This document shows positions 22,501-36,400 of a DNA stretch of 64,000 bases, one piece after another (position 1 is the first letter of the stretch; each line of letters opens with the position of its first letter). This stretch comes from Rhynchopus euleeides. Taxonomy: Eukaryota; Euglenozoa; Diplonemea; Diplonemida; Diplonemidae. The translations under genes were made by a program, and so were the position numbers. Below the pieces are notes generated by a model. It was given only the letters and a program-made list of their open reading frames with translations, was not told where the DNA came from and ran no database searches. The stretch spans positions 806,001 to 870,000 of the forward strand of contig OY723268.1 of the NCBI GenBank assembly GCA_963210315.1, given 5' to 3'.

Positions 22501-25500
22501 CTGGAGGCGGTCCAGCAGGGAGCCCTGTGCCTTGTTGGAGTTCTGCTGGGCGGCCTGCAGGTCTTCCTTGGCCTGCAGGAGGTCTGTGCGGGTGGTGTCG
22601 AGCTCTGCCTTCAGGCAGTCGAAGAGCTGCTTCTTCGACTGTAGGTCGAGATCCGCCTTGTGCAGCTGGAGCTCGGTGGTTCGCAGCGACTCGGACAGGT
22701 CGCGGCCCGCTTCATGAAGGGAGGCCAGCTCATCCTCCTTCCGAAGGGCATCGGCCTGCAGACGGTCGATATCAGCTTCCAGCATACGCACGCGTGCCTC
22801 AGAGGCCTCCCGCCCCTTCTGTGCATCGTGGAGGTCAGCAGTGAGCTGGCCGCTGGTCCTCTCACCCTCGCCGCGTGCCTTCTGCAAGGCCTCCTGTGTG
22901 GCAAGCAGGTCTGCTTCGAGGCGCTTGATCTCGACATCAGAGTCGGAAACAGCTTGCTGTGCGGCGTTGAGGGCGTTCGTGGCATCTTCAAGGAGGCGGC
23001 GTTCCCGTTCACATGCCTCTTGAGAAGCAGAAAGCTCGCCCTGCAGCTGCTGCACCTTCTCTGCTGCATCGCTGTGTGCCTGTGCCAGCTCCTCCTGCAA
23101 CTGTGACACCTGCGCCTTGCTCTCGTCAGTCGTAGATGTCAAGCTGTCACGCGCCTCCTGCAGCTGCTGCTGTGCCTCCTCCAACGCAGTCTCCAGCTCT
23201 GCGACACGCGACTGCGTCTCGCCCAGCTCTGTCGTTGCCTTCTCGGTGGCCTCCTGTGATGCCGTGAGCTGTCCATCAAACTCGGAAAGCTGAGCTGACG
23301 CAACCTCGCGCACCTCAACGAGCTCCTGCTGGAGACGCTCCTCCACCACCTGCGACTGCTGTGTGGAAGCCTCGAGCTGCTCCTGCGCCTTCTCAGCCTC
23401 CTGAGTAAGCGTCTCCTCCATGACGGCAAGCTCGCCCTGCAGCTGCTGCACTTTCTCTGCTGCATGGCTGCGTTCCTGCGCCAACTCCTCCTGCAGCTGT
23501 GCAACCTGCGTCTTGCTCTCATCAGTCGTAGATGTCAAGCTGTCACGCGCCTCCTGCAGCTGCTGCTGTGCCTCCTCCAACGCAGTCTCCAGCTGTGCGA
23601 CACGCGACTGCGTCTCCTCGAGCTGTGCAGTTGCTTTCTCGGTTGCTTCCTGCGATGCCTTCATCTCTGACTCAAACGCAGACAGCTGGCCTAAAGCAGC
23701 CTCGCGCACCTCCACGAGTTCCTGCTGGAGACGCTCCTCCACCACCTGCGACTGCTGTGTAGAAGCCTCGAGCTGCTCCTGCGCCTTCTCAGCCTCCTGT
23801 GTGCGGGCCTCCTCCATAACTGCAAGCTCACCCTGCAGCTGCTGCACCTTCTCTGCTGCATCGGTATGCGATTTGGCTGCCGTCTCGAGTGATGCACGTT
23901 CCTGGACCAACTCCTCTTGAAGCTGTGCAAGTTGCGTCTTGCTCTCATCAGTCGCGGATGTCAGGCTATCACGCGCCTCCTGCAACTGCTGCTGTGCCGC
24001 CTCCAACTCATCCTCCAACTCTGCGACACGCGACGCAGTCGATTTCAAGCTGTCACGCGCCTCCTGCAACTGCTGTTGCGTTTGTTGCAATGTCGTCTCC
24101 AGCTCTGCGACACGCGACTGCGTCTCGCCCAGCTCTGCCGTTGCCTTCTCGGTGGCCTCCTGTGATGCCGTGAGCTGGCCATCAAACTCGGAAAGCTGAG
24201 CCGACGCAGCCTCGCGCACATCAACGAGCTCCTGCTGGAGACGCTCCTCCACCACCTGCGACTGCTGTGTAGAAGCCTCGAGCTGCTCCTGCGCCTTCTC
24301 AGCCTCCTGAGTAAGCGTCTCCTCCATAACTGCAAGCTCACCCTGCAGCTGCTGCACCTTCTCGGCGGCATCGGTGTGCGACTTCGTTGCAGTCTCGAGC
24401 GATGCACGTTCCTTCGCAAGCTCCTCCTGCAGCTGTGCCACCTGGGTCTTGCTCTCGTCCGCAGTCGATGTCAAGCTGTCACGCGCCTCCTGCAGCTGCT
24501 GCTGTGCCTGCTCCAACTCAGTCTCCAGCTCTGCGACACGCGACTTTGCCTCACCGAGCTCTGCAGTTGCTTTCTCGGTGGCCTCCTGTGATGCCGTCAG
24601 CTCAGCACGCAACTCAGTCTCCTGTCCTGAAGCAGCCTCGAGCTTCTCCTGCGCCTTCTCGGCCTCCTGTGTGCGGGCCTCCTCCATGACGGCAAGCGCG
24701 CCCTGCAGCTGCTGCACCTTGTCGGCGGCATAGTTCGTTGCAGTCTCGAGCGATGCACGCTCTTTCGCAAGCTCCTCCTGCAGCTGTGCCACCTGGGTCT
24801 TGCTCTCATCCGCAGTCGATGCCAGGCTGTCACGTGCCTCCTGCAGCTGCTGCTGCGTCCCCTCCAACTCAGCCTCCAGCTGCGCAAGCCGCTCCTTCGC
24901 TGCCGCCAACTCCACCTGCTTCCCCTCCAACACCCCCTGCGACTGCTGTGTGGAAGCCTCGAGCTGTTCTTGCGCCTTCTCAGCCTCCTGCGTGCGGGCC
25001 TCCTCCATGACAGCAAGCTCGCCCTGCAGCTGCTGCACCTTCTCTGCTGCGTCGCTGTGTGCCTGCGCCAACTCCTCCTGCAGCTGTGCAACCTGCGTCT
25101 TGCTCTCGTCCGCAGTCGATGCCAAGCTGTCACGCGCCTCCTGCAGCTGCTGCTGTGCCTCCTCCAACGCAGTCTCCAGCTCTGCGACACGCGACTGCGT
25201 CTCGCCCAGCTCTGTCGTTGCCTTCTCAAGAGACTCTTGCGAGGTAGCCAGCTCAGCCTTGAGACCAGCCACCGCAGACTCATGTGCCTGCTTCTCAGCA
25301 GCCAGGGCCTCGCGCTCCTGTGCACATGCATCTTCCGCTGCCGACACGTCCTCCTGCAGCTGCTGGATCCACGACGTGTTCGCTTCTGCAGATGTTGCCA
25401 TCCCCTCCTCCAGGCCAAGAACACGATCCTCCAAAGCCTGCGACCGGGTTGTAGAAGCCTCGAGCTTCTCCTGCGCTTTCTCGGCCTCCTGAGTTAGCGT

Positions 25501-28500
25501 CTCCTCCATGACGGCAAGTTCACCCTGCAGCTGCTGCACCTTCTCGGCGGCATCGGTGTGCGATTTCGTTGCAGTCTCGAGTGATGCACGTTCCTGCGCC
25601 AACTCCTCCTGCAGCTGTGCAACCTGGGTCTTGCTGTCATCCGCAGTCGATGTCAAGCTGTCACGCGCCTCCTGCACCTGCTGTTGGGTTGTTTGCACCT
25701 CACGTTCCAAGTCGAGCACCCGCAACTGGGAATCCGCCAGTTGTCCCTTCGCATCCTCTGTCGCCTCCTCTGCTGCCGTCAGATCATCACGCAGCTTCGT
25801 CACCTGGTCCGAGGCAGCCTCGCGCACCTCACCCAGTTCTTGCTGGAGACGCTCCTCCACCGCTTGCGCCTTCTCAGCCTCCTGTGTGCGGGCCTCCTCC
25901 ATAACTGCAAGCTCGCCCTGCAGCTGCTGCACCTTCTCGACGGCATCGGCGTGTGCTTTCGTTGCCGTCTCGAGCGATGCACGTTCCTTCGCAAGCTCCT
26001 CTTGAAGCTGGGCAACTTGCGTCTTGCTCTCATCCGCAGTCGATGTCAAGCTGTCACGCGCCTCCTGCAGCTGTTCTCGCGTCTGCTGCACTGTCGACTC
26101 TAGCTCTGCAACACGCGACTGCGTCTCGCCCAGGTCTGTGGTCGCCTTCTCGGTGGCCTCCTGGGCTGATCTCACCTCGGCAGTTGCCTTCTCAAGAGAC
26201 TCTTGCGAGGTAGCCAGCTCAGCCTTGAGACCAGCCACCGCAGACTCATGTGCCTGCTTCTCGGCAGCCAGGGCCTCGCGCTCCTGTGCACATGCATCTT
26301 CCGCTGCCGACACGTCCTCCTGCAGCTGCTGGATCCACGACGTGTTCGCTTCTGCAGATGTTGCCATCCCCTCCTCCAGGCCAAGAACACGATCCTCTAG
26401 AGCCTGCGACCGGGTTGTAGAAGCCTCGAGCTGCTCCTGCGCCTTCTCAGCCTCCTGAGTAAGCGTCTCCTCCATGACGGCAAGCTCACCCTGCAGCTGC
26501 TGCACCTTCTCGGCGGCATCGGTGTGCGATTTCGTTGCCGTCTCGAGCGATGCACGTTCCTGCGCCAACTCCTCCTGCAGCTGTGCAACCTGGGTCTTGC
26601 TCTCATCAGTCGTAGATGCCAAGCTGTCACGCGCCTCCTGCAGCTGTTGCTGTGCCGACAGAAGTTCAGCTGCAACCTCCTCTCCATGTGACTTGGCCTC
26701 CTCCAACTGTGTATTCGCATCGGCCAGACCCTCACGTTCCGTCGCACAAGCCTCCTGAGATGCAGCAAGCTCACCCTGCAGCTGCTGCACCTTCTCGGCG
26801 GCATCGGTGTGCGATTTCGTTGCAGTCTCGAGCGATGCGCGTTCCTGAGCAAGCTCCTCCTGCAGCTGTGCAACCTGGGTCTTGCTCTCATCAGCTGTCG
26901 ATGTCAAGCTGTCACGCGCCTCCTGCAGCTGCTGCTGTGTCTGCTGCACTGTTGACTCCAGCTCTGCGACACGCGACTTTGCCTCACCGAGCTCTGCAGT
27001 TGCTTTCTCGGTGGCCTCCTGTGATGCCGTCAGCTCAGCACGCAACTCAGTCTCCTGTCCTGAAGCAGCCTCGCGCATCTCGCTGAGCTCCTGCTGGAGA
27101 CGCTCCTCCTCCACCTGCGACTGCTGTGTGGAAGCCTCGAGATGTGTGCGGGCCTCCTCCATGACGGCAAGCTCGCCCTGCAGCTGCTGCACCTTCTCTG
27201 CTGCATCGCTGTGTGCCTGTGCCAGCTCCTCCTGAAGCTCGGCAACTTGGGTCTTGCTCTCAGCAGTCGTAGATGTCAGGCTGTCACGCGCCTCCTGCAG
27301 CTGTTGCTGCGTCTCGCCCAGCTCTGTCGTTGCCTTCTCAAGAGACTCTTGCGAGGTAGCCAGCTCAGCCTTGAGACCAGCCACCGCAGACTCATGTGCC
27401 TGCTTCTCAGCAGCCAGGGCCTCGCGCTCCTGTGCACATGCATCTTCCGCTGCCGACACGTCCTCCTGCAGCTGCTGGATCCACGACGTGTTCGCTTCTG
27501 CAGATGTTGCCATCCCCTCCTCCAGGCCAAGAACACGATCCTCCAAAGCCTGCGACCGGGTTGTAGAAGCCTCGAGCTTCTCCTGCGCTTTCTCGGCCTC
27601 CTGAGTTAGCGTCTCCTCCATGACGGCAAGTTCACCCTGCAGCTGCTGCACCTTCTCGGCGGCATCGGTGTGCGATTTCGTTGCAGTCTCGAGCGATGCA
27701 CGTTCCTTCGCAAGCTCCTCCTGCAGCTGTGCAACCTGCGTCTTGCTCTCGTCCGCCGTCGATGTCAAGCTGTCACGCGCCTCCTGCAGCAGCTGCTGCG
27801 TCCCCTCCAACTCAGCCTCCAGCTGCGCAAGCCGCTCCTTCGCTGCCGCCAACTCCACCTGCTTCCCCTCCAACACCCCCTGCGACTGCTGTGTGGAAGC
27901 CTCGAGCTGTTCTTGCGCCTTCTCAGCCTCCTGTGTGCGGGCCTCCTCCATGACAGCAAGCTCGCCCTGCAGCTGCTGCACCTTCTCTGCTGCGTCGCTG
28001 TGTGCCTGCGCCAACTCCTCCTGCAGCTGTGCAACCTGCGTCTTGCTCTCATCAGTCGTAGATGTCAAGCTGTCACGCGCCTCCTGCAGCTGTTGCTGTG
28101 CCGACAGAAGTTCAGCTGCAACCGCCTCGCCATGTGACTTGGCCTCCTCCAGCTGTGTATTCGCATCGGCCAGACCCTCACGTTCCGTCGCCCAAGCCTC
28201 CTGAGATGCGGCAAGCTCACCCTGCAGCTGCTGCACCTTCTCGGCGGCATCGGTGTGCGATTTCGTTGCAGTCTCGAGCGATGCACGTTCCTTCGCAAGC
28301 TCCTCCTGCAGCTGTGCAACCTGGGTCTTGCTCTCATCCGCAGTCGATGCCAAGCTGTCACGCGCCTCCTGCAGCTGCTGCTGTGTCCCCTCCAACTCAG
28401 ACTCCAGCTGTGCAAGCCGCTCCTTCGCTGCCGCCAACTCCGCCTGCTTCCCCTCCAACACCGCCAGGTTCTCTGCCGCTTCACGCTCCATCTCCACAGC

Positions 28501-31500
28501 CCGTGTCGCACCCGCCTCGCGCTCCCCCACCGCCGCATCGACGCTCTCCTGCCGCTCCTGCAGCTGCACCGTTAGCTGAGACACCGCCTCCTCCGCACTG
28601 CGCTGTGTGTCCTCCTGCTGCTGCTGTGCTGCTGCTGCCTGGCTCTGCAGCTGCTCCACCTGGCTTGACATCTCCTCCAGCGCCTTCGCGTGCTCCGCTG
28701 CTGCCAGCGACGCATCTTCCTTCAGCTTCTCTCCCGCAGCGCGTGCGGCATCAAGCTGCTGCTGCAGCCCCTCCTGCAACCCCTCCGCTGCCGCCTTGTC
28801 CTGCTTCAATATCCCCTCCGCCGCCTGCAGCCGCTGCGTCGCCTCCTGCAGTGCCTGGCGCAGCTCCTCCAGCTGCGTGTCCTTCGTGGCAAGCTCACGC
28901 TTGCTGGAGGACAGGCTCCCCTCCAGCTCCGCCACACGCACAGAGGCCTGCTCGATTGCGCGCGACTTGTTGGCGGAGTCGCGGCGCGACATGCCGAGAT
29001 CGCGCGTCACATCCTGCAGCGCTGCCTGCAGCTCGCCCGCCTCGTTGGTTAGCGAGTCGAGGTCCTCAGTGGACTGCCGCTTGAAAGTCAGCAGGTCGCG
29101 CTGCGACGACTCCATGGTGCGCTCCAGGGTGCTAAGGTCATGCTTCGTCTTGTTGAGCTCCGTGTCCTTATCCTGAAGCGCCGCTGTCACATTCTCGAGG
29201 TCGCGCGCCACCCGCTTGAGCTCTGCCGCCAGGCTCTGACGCTCCTGTGTGGCAGACATGAGACTCGCCTCCAGCACGTCGCGCTGCGAACGCGAGGACT
29301 TCGACGACAGCATCATGCTTGCCTTCATCTCGTCAATATTCCCATCCCGCTCCGACAGCTCACGGCGAAGCGTCGCGGTGACAGAGCGCTCCCGGGTGAG
29401 GTCTGCACGCGCATCGGCAAGGTCTGACGCCTTCTCGGTGAGATCCTGCCGCATCGCCTCAAGGGATGCGTCCTTCGCAGCCAGCGAGCTGCGGAGCTGC
29501 GCCTGCACATTCGCGGTGTCGCCCGCCTTGGCGATCAGCTCCTCCTCCAGGGCGCTGACGGAGGACGACTTGGCAGCCAGCTCGGCACGCACGCGCGCCA
29601 TGTCCTTCTCGAGGCTGCACAGCGCCTCCGACTTCACCTCGAGATCCGCCGACAGCGTGTTCAGCTCGCTGCGGAGAGACCGCGCCACATCCGTCTTCGC
29701 CGCCAGCTGGCTCTCGACCCCCTCACACTCCTCCTCCTTCGATTCGAGCGACGCTGCAGCTGCCGCAAGCTTCTTCTGCACCGCCGAAAGGGACTGCTGC
29801 GCCGCAACCGCCTGCTCCTCGGCAGCCTCCCGCGCGTCCGCCAGCTGCTGCACCGTAGCCGCCAGCCGCTCCGCGCTCTGCTGCGCCTCCGCCTGCAGCG
29901 CCGCATGCCCCTCCTGCAGCGCCTGCAGCTCTGTGCCAAGAGCGTCAGCCTTGCCACCCGCCTCCACGTGCAGATCCTTCGCCGCCTGCAGGCTCCCCTC
30001 CAGCGCCGTCACAGCCTCGGTCCGTGCGGCCAGCTTCTCCTGCAGGTCCTCGGCGTGCGCTTTCAGCTGCGCCGCAGCCTCGCCCTCCGCTGCCAGCTCG
30101 CGGCGCACGACATCACCCTCGACCTGCACCGCCGCAAGGTCCTCGCCCTTCTGGCGGAGCGCTTCCTCCAGAGCCTCGCGTGCCTGTTGCGCCTGCGCCG
30201 CCTCCTCCTGCACCGCTGCGATCTCCTTCTGCCGCTCGATGCCCTGCGCCTGTGCGGTGTGCAGCTCATCCTCGCGCTGCTGCAGCATGGCGATGCGCTC
30301 CTCCACAGCACGCTTGCCCTGCGCCACCTGCTCCTGCAGGGCGGCGTTGGCGCTGGTCTGCTCTGCCAGCGAGCGTGCCGTGTCCGTTAGCTCCTCCTGC
30401 AGCGCAGACAGGCCGTGTGACCTGCTGTCGAGGTCGGCCGACTTCGCTGCCAGGTCTGCACGGAGCTGTGTGACATCGGCTTCCAGGGTCGTGATGGCGT
30501 CGTCCTTCAGGGCCACCTCCGCCTGTGCCTCCGACAGGGACACTGCAGCGGCCTCCGCGTCGCGCTGCATCTGCGACAGCTGCGAGCGTGTCTCGGCGCC
30601 CTCCAGCTCCGTGGCGCGTGAGGCTTCTGCGGCTGCCACAAGCTCCGACCGCAGCGCCGCAGCCTCCGCTGCCTTTGCCGAGGTGTCGTTGCGGGCGGCT
30701 TCGGCTTCGGCCTGCAGGACCTCGCAGGCCTGTGCCTTCTCGGACAGCTCGTCGCTGAGGGTGGCGAGCTGGTCGGCCTTCGCCTCCAGCATCAGCTGCT
30801 GAGCGGCCCCGTCTGCCTGCAGGGCGTCCGTCTGGCTCTCCAGCTGCATGCATGCGCCCAGCTTCTCGTGGAACTCGCTCCTCAGGGCGGAGAGGTCCTC
30901 CTCACGGGAGGCGATGTCTGCCTGCAGCGCTGCGGCATTCCCCTCGAGGCGCTCGCATGCCTCGGTGCGCTGCCCCAGCAGTTCGGTCGCAGCGGTGAGC
31001 TCCTGCTGCTGCGCCTCTGCGTCTGCCTCAAGCGATCCCACCTTCTCCTGCAGTGCAGTGCATGCGGCAGCCTTCTCCCCAAACTCCTCGGTGAGGGATG
31101 TCAGCTCCTGCCGCTGCGTCTCTGCGCCTGCCTCAAGCGATGTCACCTTCTCCTGCAGCGCCGCGCAGGCGTCGGTTTTCTCAGCACACTCCTTGGTGAG
31201 GGCTGCCAACTCCTGCTTCTGCGCCTCTGCGCTCGCCTCAAGCGATTCCACCTTCTCCTGTAGTGCGGTGCACGCATCGGCCTTCTCACCAAACTCCTTG
31301 GTGAGGGACGTCGTCTCCTGCTGCTGTGCCTCTGCGCCTGCCTCAAGCGATCCCACCTTCTCCTGCAGTGCGGTGCATGCGGCAGCCTTCTCCCCAAACT
31401 CCTCGGTGAGAGATGTCAGCTCCTGCCGCTGCGTCTCTGCGCCTGCCTCAAGCGATGCCACCTTCTCCTGCAGCGCCGCACAGGCATCGGCCTTCTCAGC

Positions 31501-33419
31501 ACACTCCTTGGTGAGGGACACCAACTCCTGCTTCTGCGCCTCCGCACCTGCCTCAAGCGATTCCACCTTCTCCTGCAGTGCGGTGCACGCATCGGCCTTC
31601 TCATCAAACTCCTTGGTGAGGGACGCCAGCTCCTGCTCCCGCGCATCGAGCGCCTCGTCCTTGGCCGCGAGATCAGACTCCAGCGCAGCGGACCGCTCCT
31701 CCATGCGCTGCGCCTCACCCTCCTTCGCAGCGAGGTCCAGCTGCGACGCCTCCGACTTCGACGCCAGCTCGGCACGGAGGGCGTCAGCCGCCTGCACCTG
31801 CTCATCCAGCTTCGCCTGCAGGGCCTCTTCAGTCTCTGCCCACTCCACCTGGTGATGCTCGAACATGGTGGAAAGCTCTTCGATCTGCTGTGTCCGCTCA
31901 TCCAACTCCTGCTGCTTTGCAATCGCCTGCTCGCTGTGCGCCACCTCAGTGGTCTCCATCATGGTCTGCAGCACCTGCGCGTTGGACTGGGTGAGCTGCA
32001 TCTGATCCTGCAGCCCGTCGTTGATCCTCGTCAGGTTGAAGTTCTCCTGCTCCCTCTCGATGAGCTCCTGCCGCAGCCCGTCAAGCTCGTCGTTCACCGA
32101 ACCCATCTTCTCCTGCAGCTGCCGCAGCTCGTCCTGCTTTTCGGCAAGCTCCTTCCGCGTCGCCTCCATCTCGCGCGACAGCACCTCGGTGGACCTCTCG
32201 AAGGCGCTTTTGAAATCCTGCAGCTCCCTGCTCTGCGTGTCACGCATGTGCCTCTGGGTCTGCTCCACAGCCCCGAGCAGCGCGGCATTGAAGGACTCGG
32301 CACCGCCACCCCCTTCCGCAGAAGCACCCTCGAGCCCCTCCTGCAGCTGCGCAATCACGTCGTCTGGGAGACACCCACCACTCCGCAGCGCCCCGACCAT
32401 CGCGCTGTGCTGCTGCAACGCTGCGTCCCTCGCTGCTTTCCCCTCGGCCTCCAGGCGGCTCTTCTCCTCCGCCAGCGCATCGACCTGCTCGTCGAGCTGC
32501 GCCTTCGCCTCGGCAAAGCTCCCCTGCAACGCCTCCTCTCTCTCTGCAAGGCTGCGCTGCACCGCCGACAGTGGGGAGATCATCCCCGCAGCACCGTCGC
32601 CGCGGTCCTCCTGCAGCAGCTCCATCCCAGGCGGGGTCAGCGCCACAGCGTCATCCTGCCCGAACTGCCGCAGAATGTCACGCAGCTGGCGCTGCGCGCG
32701 GGACGCGCGCCCCGCCTGTTCCATCCCCCAAGCGACAGCGTGAGGGAATAGGTCCCCCTGCGACTGGAGCTCGATCTCTCTCCGGGCAGAGGACTCGAGG
32801 TCCGGAAGCTGAGGCACCCGCAGCGACTCCCCTGCGTCGGAGTAGGCGAGGTGGATGGCTTGCCTCTGGAGGGATTCCTCGGCCTCCAGGAGGGCGATGT
32901 CCTTCTGGCACACCAGCTGGTCGAGGTTGCGGCCCTTCTCGGATGCGCGGCGTTGGATGTTGGTGAGCTCCTTCAGCTGATCCAGGGCGTAGTGCGAAAG
33001 GCTCCCCAGGCGCGTCATGTCAAACTCGTGGTCCGATTTCAGCGAGGCGAGGACAAAGCCAGTCTCGTCCTTTGCAGCCTTCAGCTCCGCGAACAGAACC
33101 TCGAGCCGCTCTTCATGGCGGAGCGTATTCTCCTTCTGCTCCTCAAACTGCTTCTTATAGGACAGCGCCTGCCTCTGCAGCTCCTCGATAGCACCGCTAA
33201 CCGAGCTGGGGGCCTGGGGCGAAGAGGCCAAGGCCCCACTCACCACAAGGGCTGACATCTGGTTCTCCAGCTTGAGCATCTCGTCGGCTGAGGCACGCTC
33301 CCGCTCCTCCGCTGTGTCGGCGCGGGAGGACTCCTCGTCGCGCTGCTTCTTCACCCGCTGGAGGTCCTCCTCGAGGCTGAGCACCGCGCGCTGCAGGCGA
33401 ACCGCGGCGTCATCATCCC

Positions 33420-33466
<47 letters not shown>

Positions 33467-36400
33467 GGACGCCCCTCGGGGCTTGCTGCCTCCGCCAGCT
33501 CGATCCGCGCCCCCGCCTCCCGCAGCTCCTCCCTCAGGCGCAGCATCTCCGCCGTGGCCTCGGTGAGCTGTGCAGACCTCTCAGCCTCTGCGTCGTGCGC
33601 CTGCTTCAGCTCCGCCTTAAGCTGCACCACGTCGTGCCGCTGCGGCGACACGCCTGCCGCAGTGGCCTCCGCGACTGCCGCCGCCGCCGCCGCCGCCACG
33701 GCCCCCATGGGGAGGGCGGACGACTCGCTGGAGGTCGGGGAGCTGAGGAGATCCTCGTCGGGGCGGCGCTTGAGGGTCACCTCGTGGCGGAGGGCGCCGC
33801 ACGTCTCCTCTGCGTCCTCCAGGGCCTGCTGCAGCTCGGAGATCTCGAGGGAGTGCGCCGCTGCCGTGGCGCGGGCAGTGTCGAGCTGGGCGCGCAGGCC
33901 CTCCGCCTCAGCCAGGCGGGCTTCCTCTGCGGTGGACAGGCCTGACTCGGCAGTCTCCGCGCGGTGCCTCAGGGAGACAGCCTCGGCGAGCGATGTGGCC
34001 AACTCACTGCGCAGCGCTGCCAGATCCGCCTCCAGCGATGCAGTGGCCCCACCAGCTGCCGCGGAGGCGAGCTCCGCCTCCAGAGAGGCGGTGGCTTTGC
34101 CAGCCTCGTCGAGGGCAGCCGTGGCGGTGGCCAGCTCGCTGCGCAGGGCAGGCAGCTCCGTCGACTCCAGCTCCGCAACCCGAGCCTCAGACCCCTCCAG
34201 ACGGGACTGCAGCGCCTCCAGGTTCGCCGCAGCTTCCCCTCCGCCCTGCTGCTGCGCCGCAGGCGTGCCGGAGGCGACACTCCCACCCTCCACCCCCGCG
34301 ACGCCTTCCATGATCCCGGCGACCTTCGCCTGGAGCTCGGCCTGCAGGCCGTGGATGGTCTCCTCCGACTTGGCAGCCTGGCTGCCCACCTCCTCCAGCC
34401 GCCACCGCGTCTCCTTCAGCTCCCCCATGAGGATGTTCGCAGCGCCTGGCGAGAGTGTCCTGTCGGGGGTGTGCGACTGGAGCTCCTTCAGCGCATCCTC
34501 CTCGCTGCCTGGCGCACGCATCGCCCGCAGCGTCTCCTCCGCCTCCTTGAGGTTCGCCTGTGATGCGGCAAGCGCCGCCTCCAGTTCGTTAATCCGCGCC
34601 TGCCTGTCACGCGCCTTCTGCTGTGCAGAGAGCAGCGACCCACGCAGCCCCTTGTCCGACACGCCTGCGCTGGGGGAGCTGGAGGTGGCGGCTGCGCCGC
34701 CACTGCCACCGCCTCCGCTCGGCGCAGCAGCCCCTCCGATGACAACCGCGGATGCCCCTTGCTGCGACAGGGCGAGCATGCCATGCTGCTCGATAAGACG
34801 CTCCACCATCACGACAGTCCCGTCCTCCTCAATACTGGGGATCTTCCCATCAGCCCCCTCCTTCGCAAAGCACTTCTTAAGGAGCAGGGAGTGAACCAAA
34901 GCCAGCGTGTCGTGGTAATACCTCATCTCCCGCGCCTCCTTCAGAATCGAGTCAAACGCATGCTCCACAACAGCCTCGTCTGAGGGGTTCTGCACATCAG
35001 GCTGAGACACCTCTCCCGGGACATCCGCACCCACCCCTTCCGAGGTGGTGGGGTTGGCCCGGAGGTGCGTCTCCGCCGCCCCAATGAGAGATCCATCATG
35101 CTGTGCGATGAGCGCCTTGAGGCGTGACGCCAGGAGCGAGGGAGGTGGGAGCGGCGCTGCCGCGGCGCGGTCGTCGAGCTGCAGCAGAAGCGCCTTCACC
35201 ATCTCCAGCACCCCGTGGTCCTCTATGGCCGGGATGGAGCCGCCCTCCTCTGCGGTGAAGCGAGATGTGAGGAAGGCGTATACCTCCTCCAACGCCTCCT
35301 TGTGCCAGCGCAGCGCTTCGATCTCATTGGTGGCCTTCGCCACAGCCTCCCCGACGAGGAGGAGCTGCCCGTCCCGCGAGGTGATCTCATCGTCGGCATG
35401 CCCAAGGGAGGTCACGAGCTGCCGGTTGTCGCTCTCCAGCCCATCGATCACTAAGGCAAGCTCCTCGATCTTCTTCTCGAGGGTGCGGGCCACCTGCTGC
35501 TGCTGATGCGTGGAGGAGAGTGCCGTCGGCGAGGGCGTGTCGGAGCGCGGCTCCGGCGGGGCGTCGGATGCCCCGCTCACATCCCCCCTGTTTGCCGCCA
35601 CCTCGCGGACCCGCTCCGTCACCTCCTCACGGAGAATTTCAACGGTGTGCCTCTCGCGCTCTAAGGTCTCAGACAGCTCTATCCGCTCCTGCTCCTGCGT
35701 CTTGATGACGCACTCCAGCCTGTGGATCTCCGTTTTGGCACGGGAGTCGAGGGTTGCGTTATCCGCCATCAGCTTGCTCACAGTCTCCTGCGCGATCCGC
35801 AGCCCCTCCTGGAACTGTTGCTCGCGGTTCTGCAGCTGCCGCCTCTGCTCCACGAGGGTGCCCACCTGCCTGTCATGCTCGCTCTTGATGACCACGCCAT
35901 CCAGCTGCTCGGCGTACCGCTGCTCAATCTCACGAACCTTCTCCTGGAAGGACACATCCTTCAGCTCCATCTGGTATTCATGCGATCGGATCAGGCCGTG
36001 GATCTTCTCCTCCAACCCGCGCTTCTCCTCGAGGGTGCGCGCAATGTCCTCGGCCTCGTGCTGCATCACCTGCCCCCGCGTGGTCTTCACAAGCGACGTC
36101 TCCTCCGCGCTGAGAAATGCCTCCCACTTGCGGTACGTCTCACGCACATCCGTGCAGAATATCACAACCTCAGACCGCTTGTCCTTCATCGTGGCGCGGG
36201 TGGAGAGGGGGTCGCCCAGCTCCAAACCGGATGGCTCCTTCACAAGCTCCAACCCGAAGTACCAATAGCGGATGGCAGAGGTGGAGGCGGAGGCAGATGC
36301 GCTGGATCGGCGGGGGAAGCCGGTGCTGGTGGGGCATGGGCATTCGTGGGAGAACCAAAAGAGCTTGACGATGAGTTTGAAGTCGACGTCGTCCAGAAGC

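Noticed and set aside
23030..28440. Tandem repetition considered as a CRISPR or satellite array
   Set aside because: Repeats keep one long open frame encoding heptads, with no unique spacers; it is protein-coding repetition.
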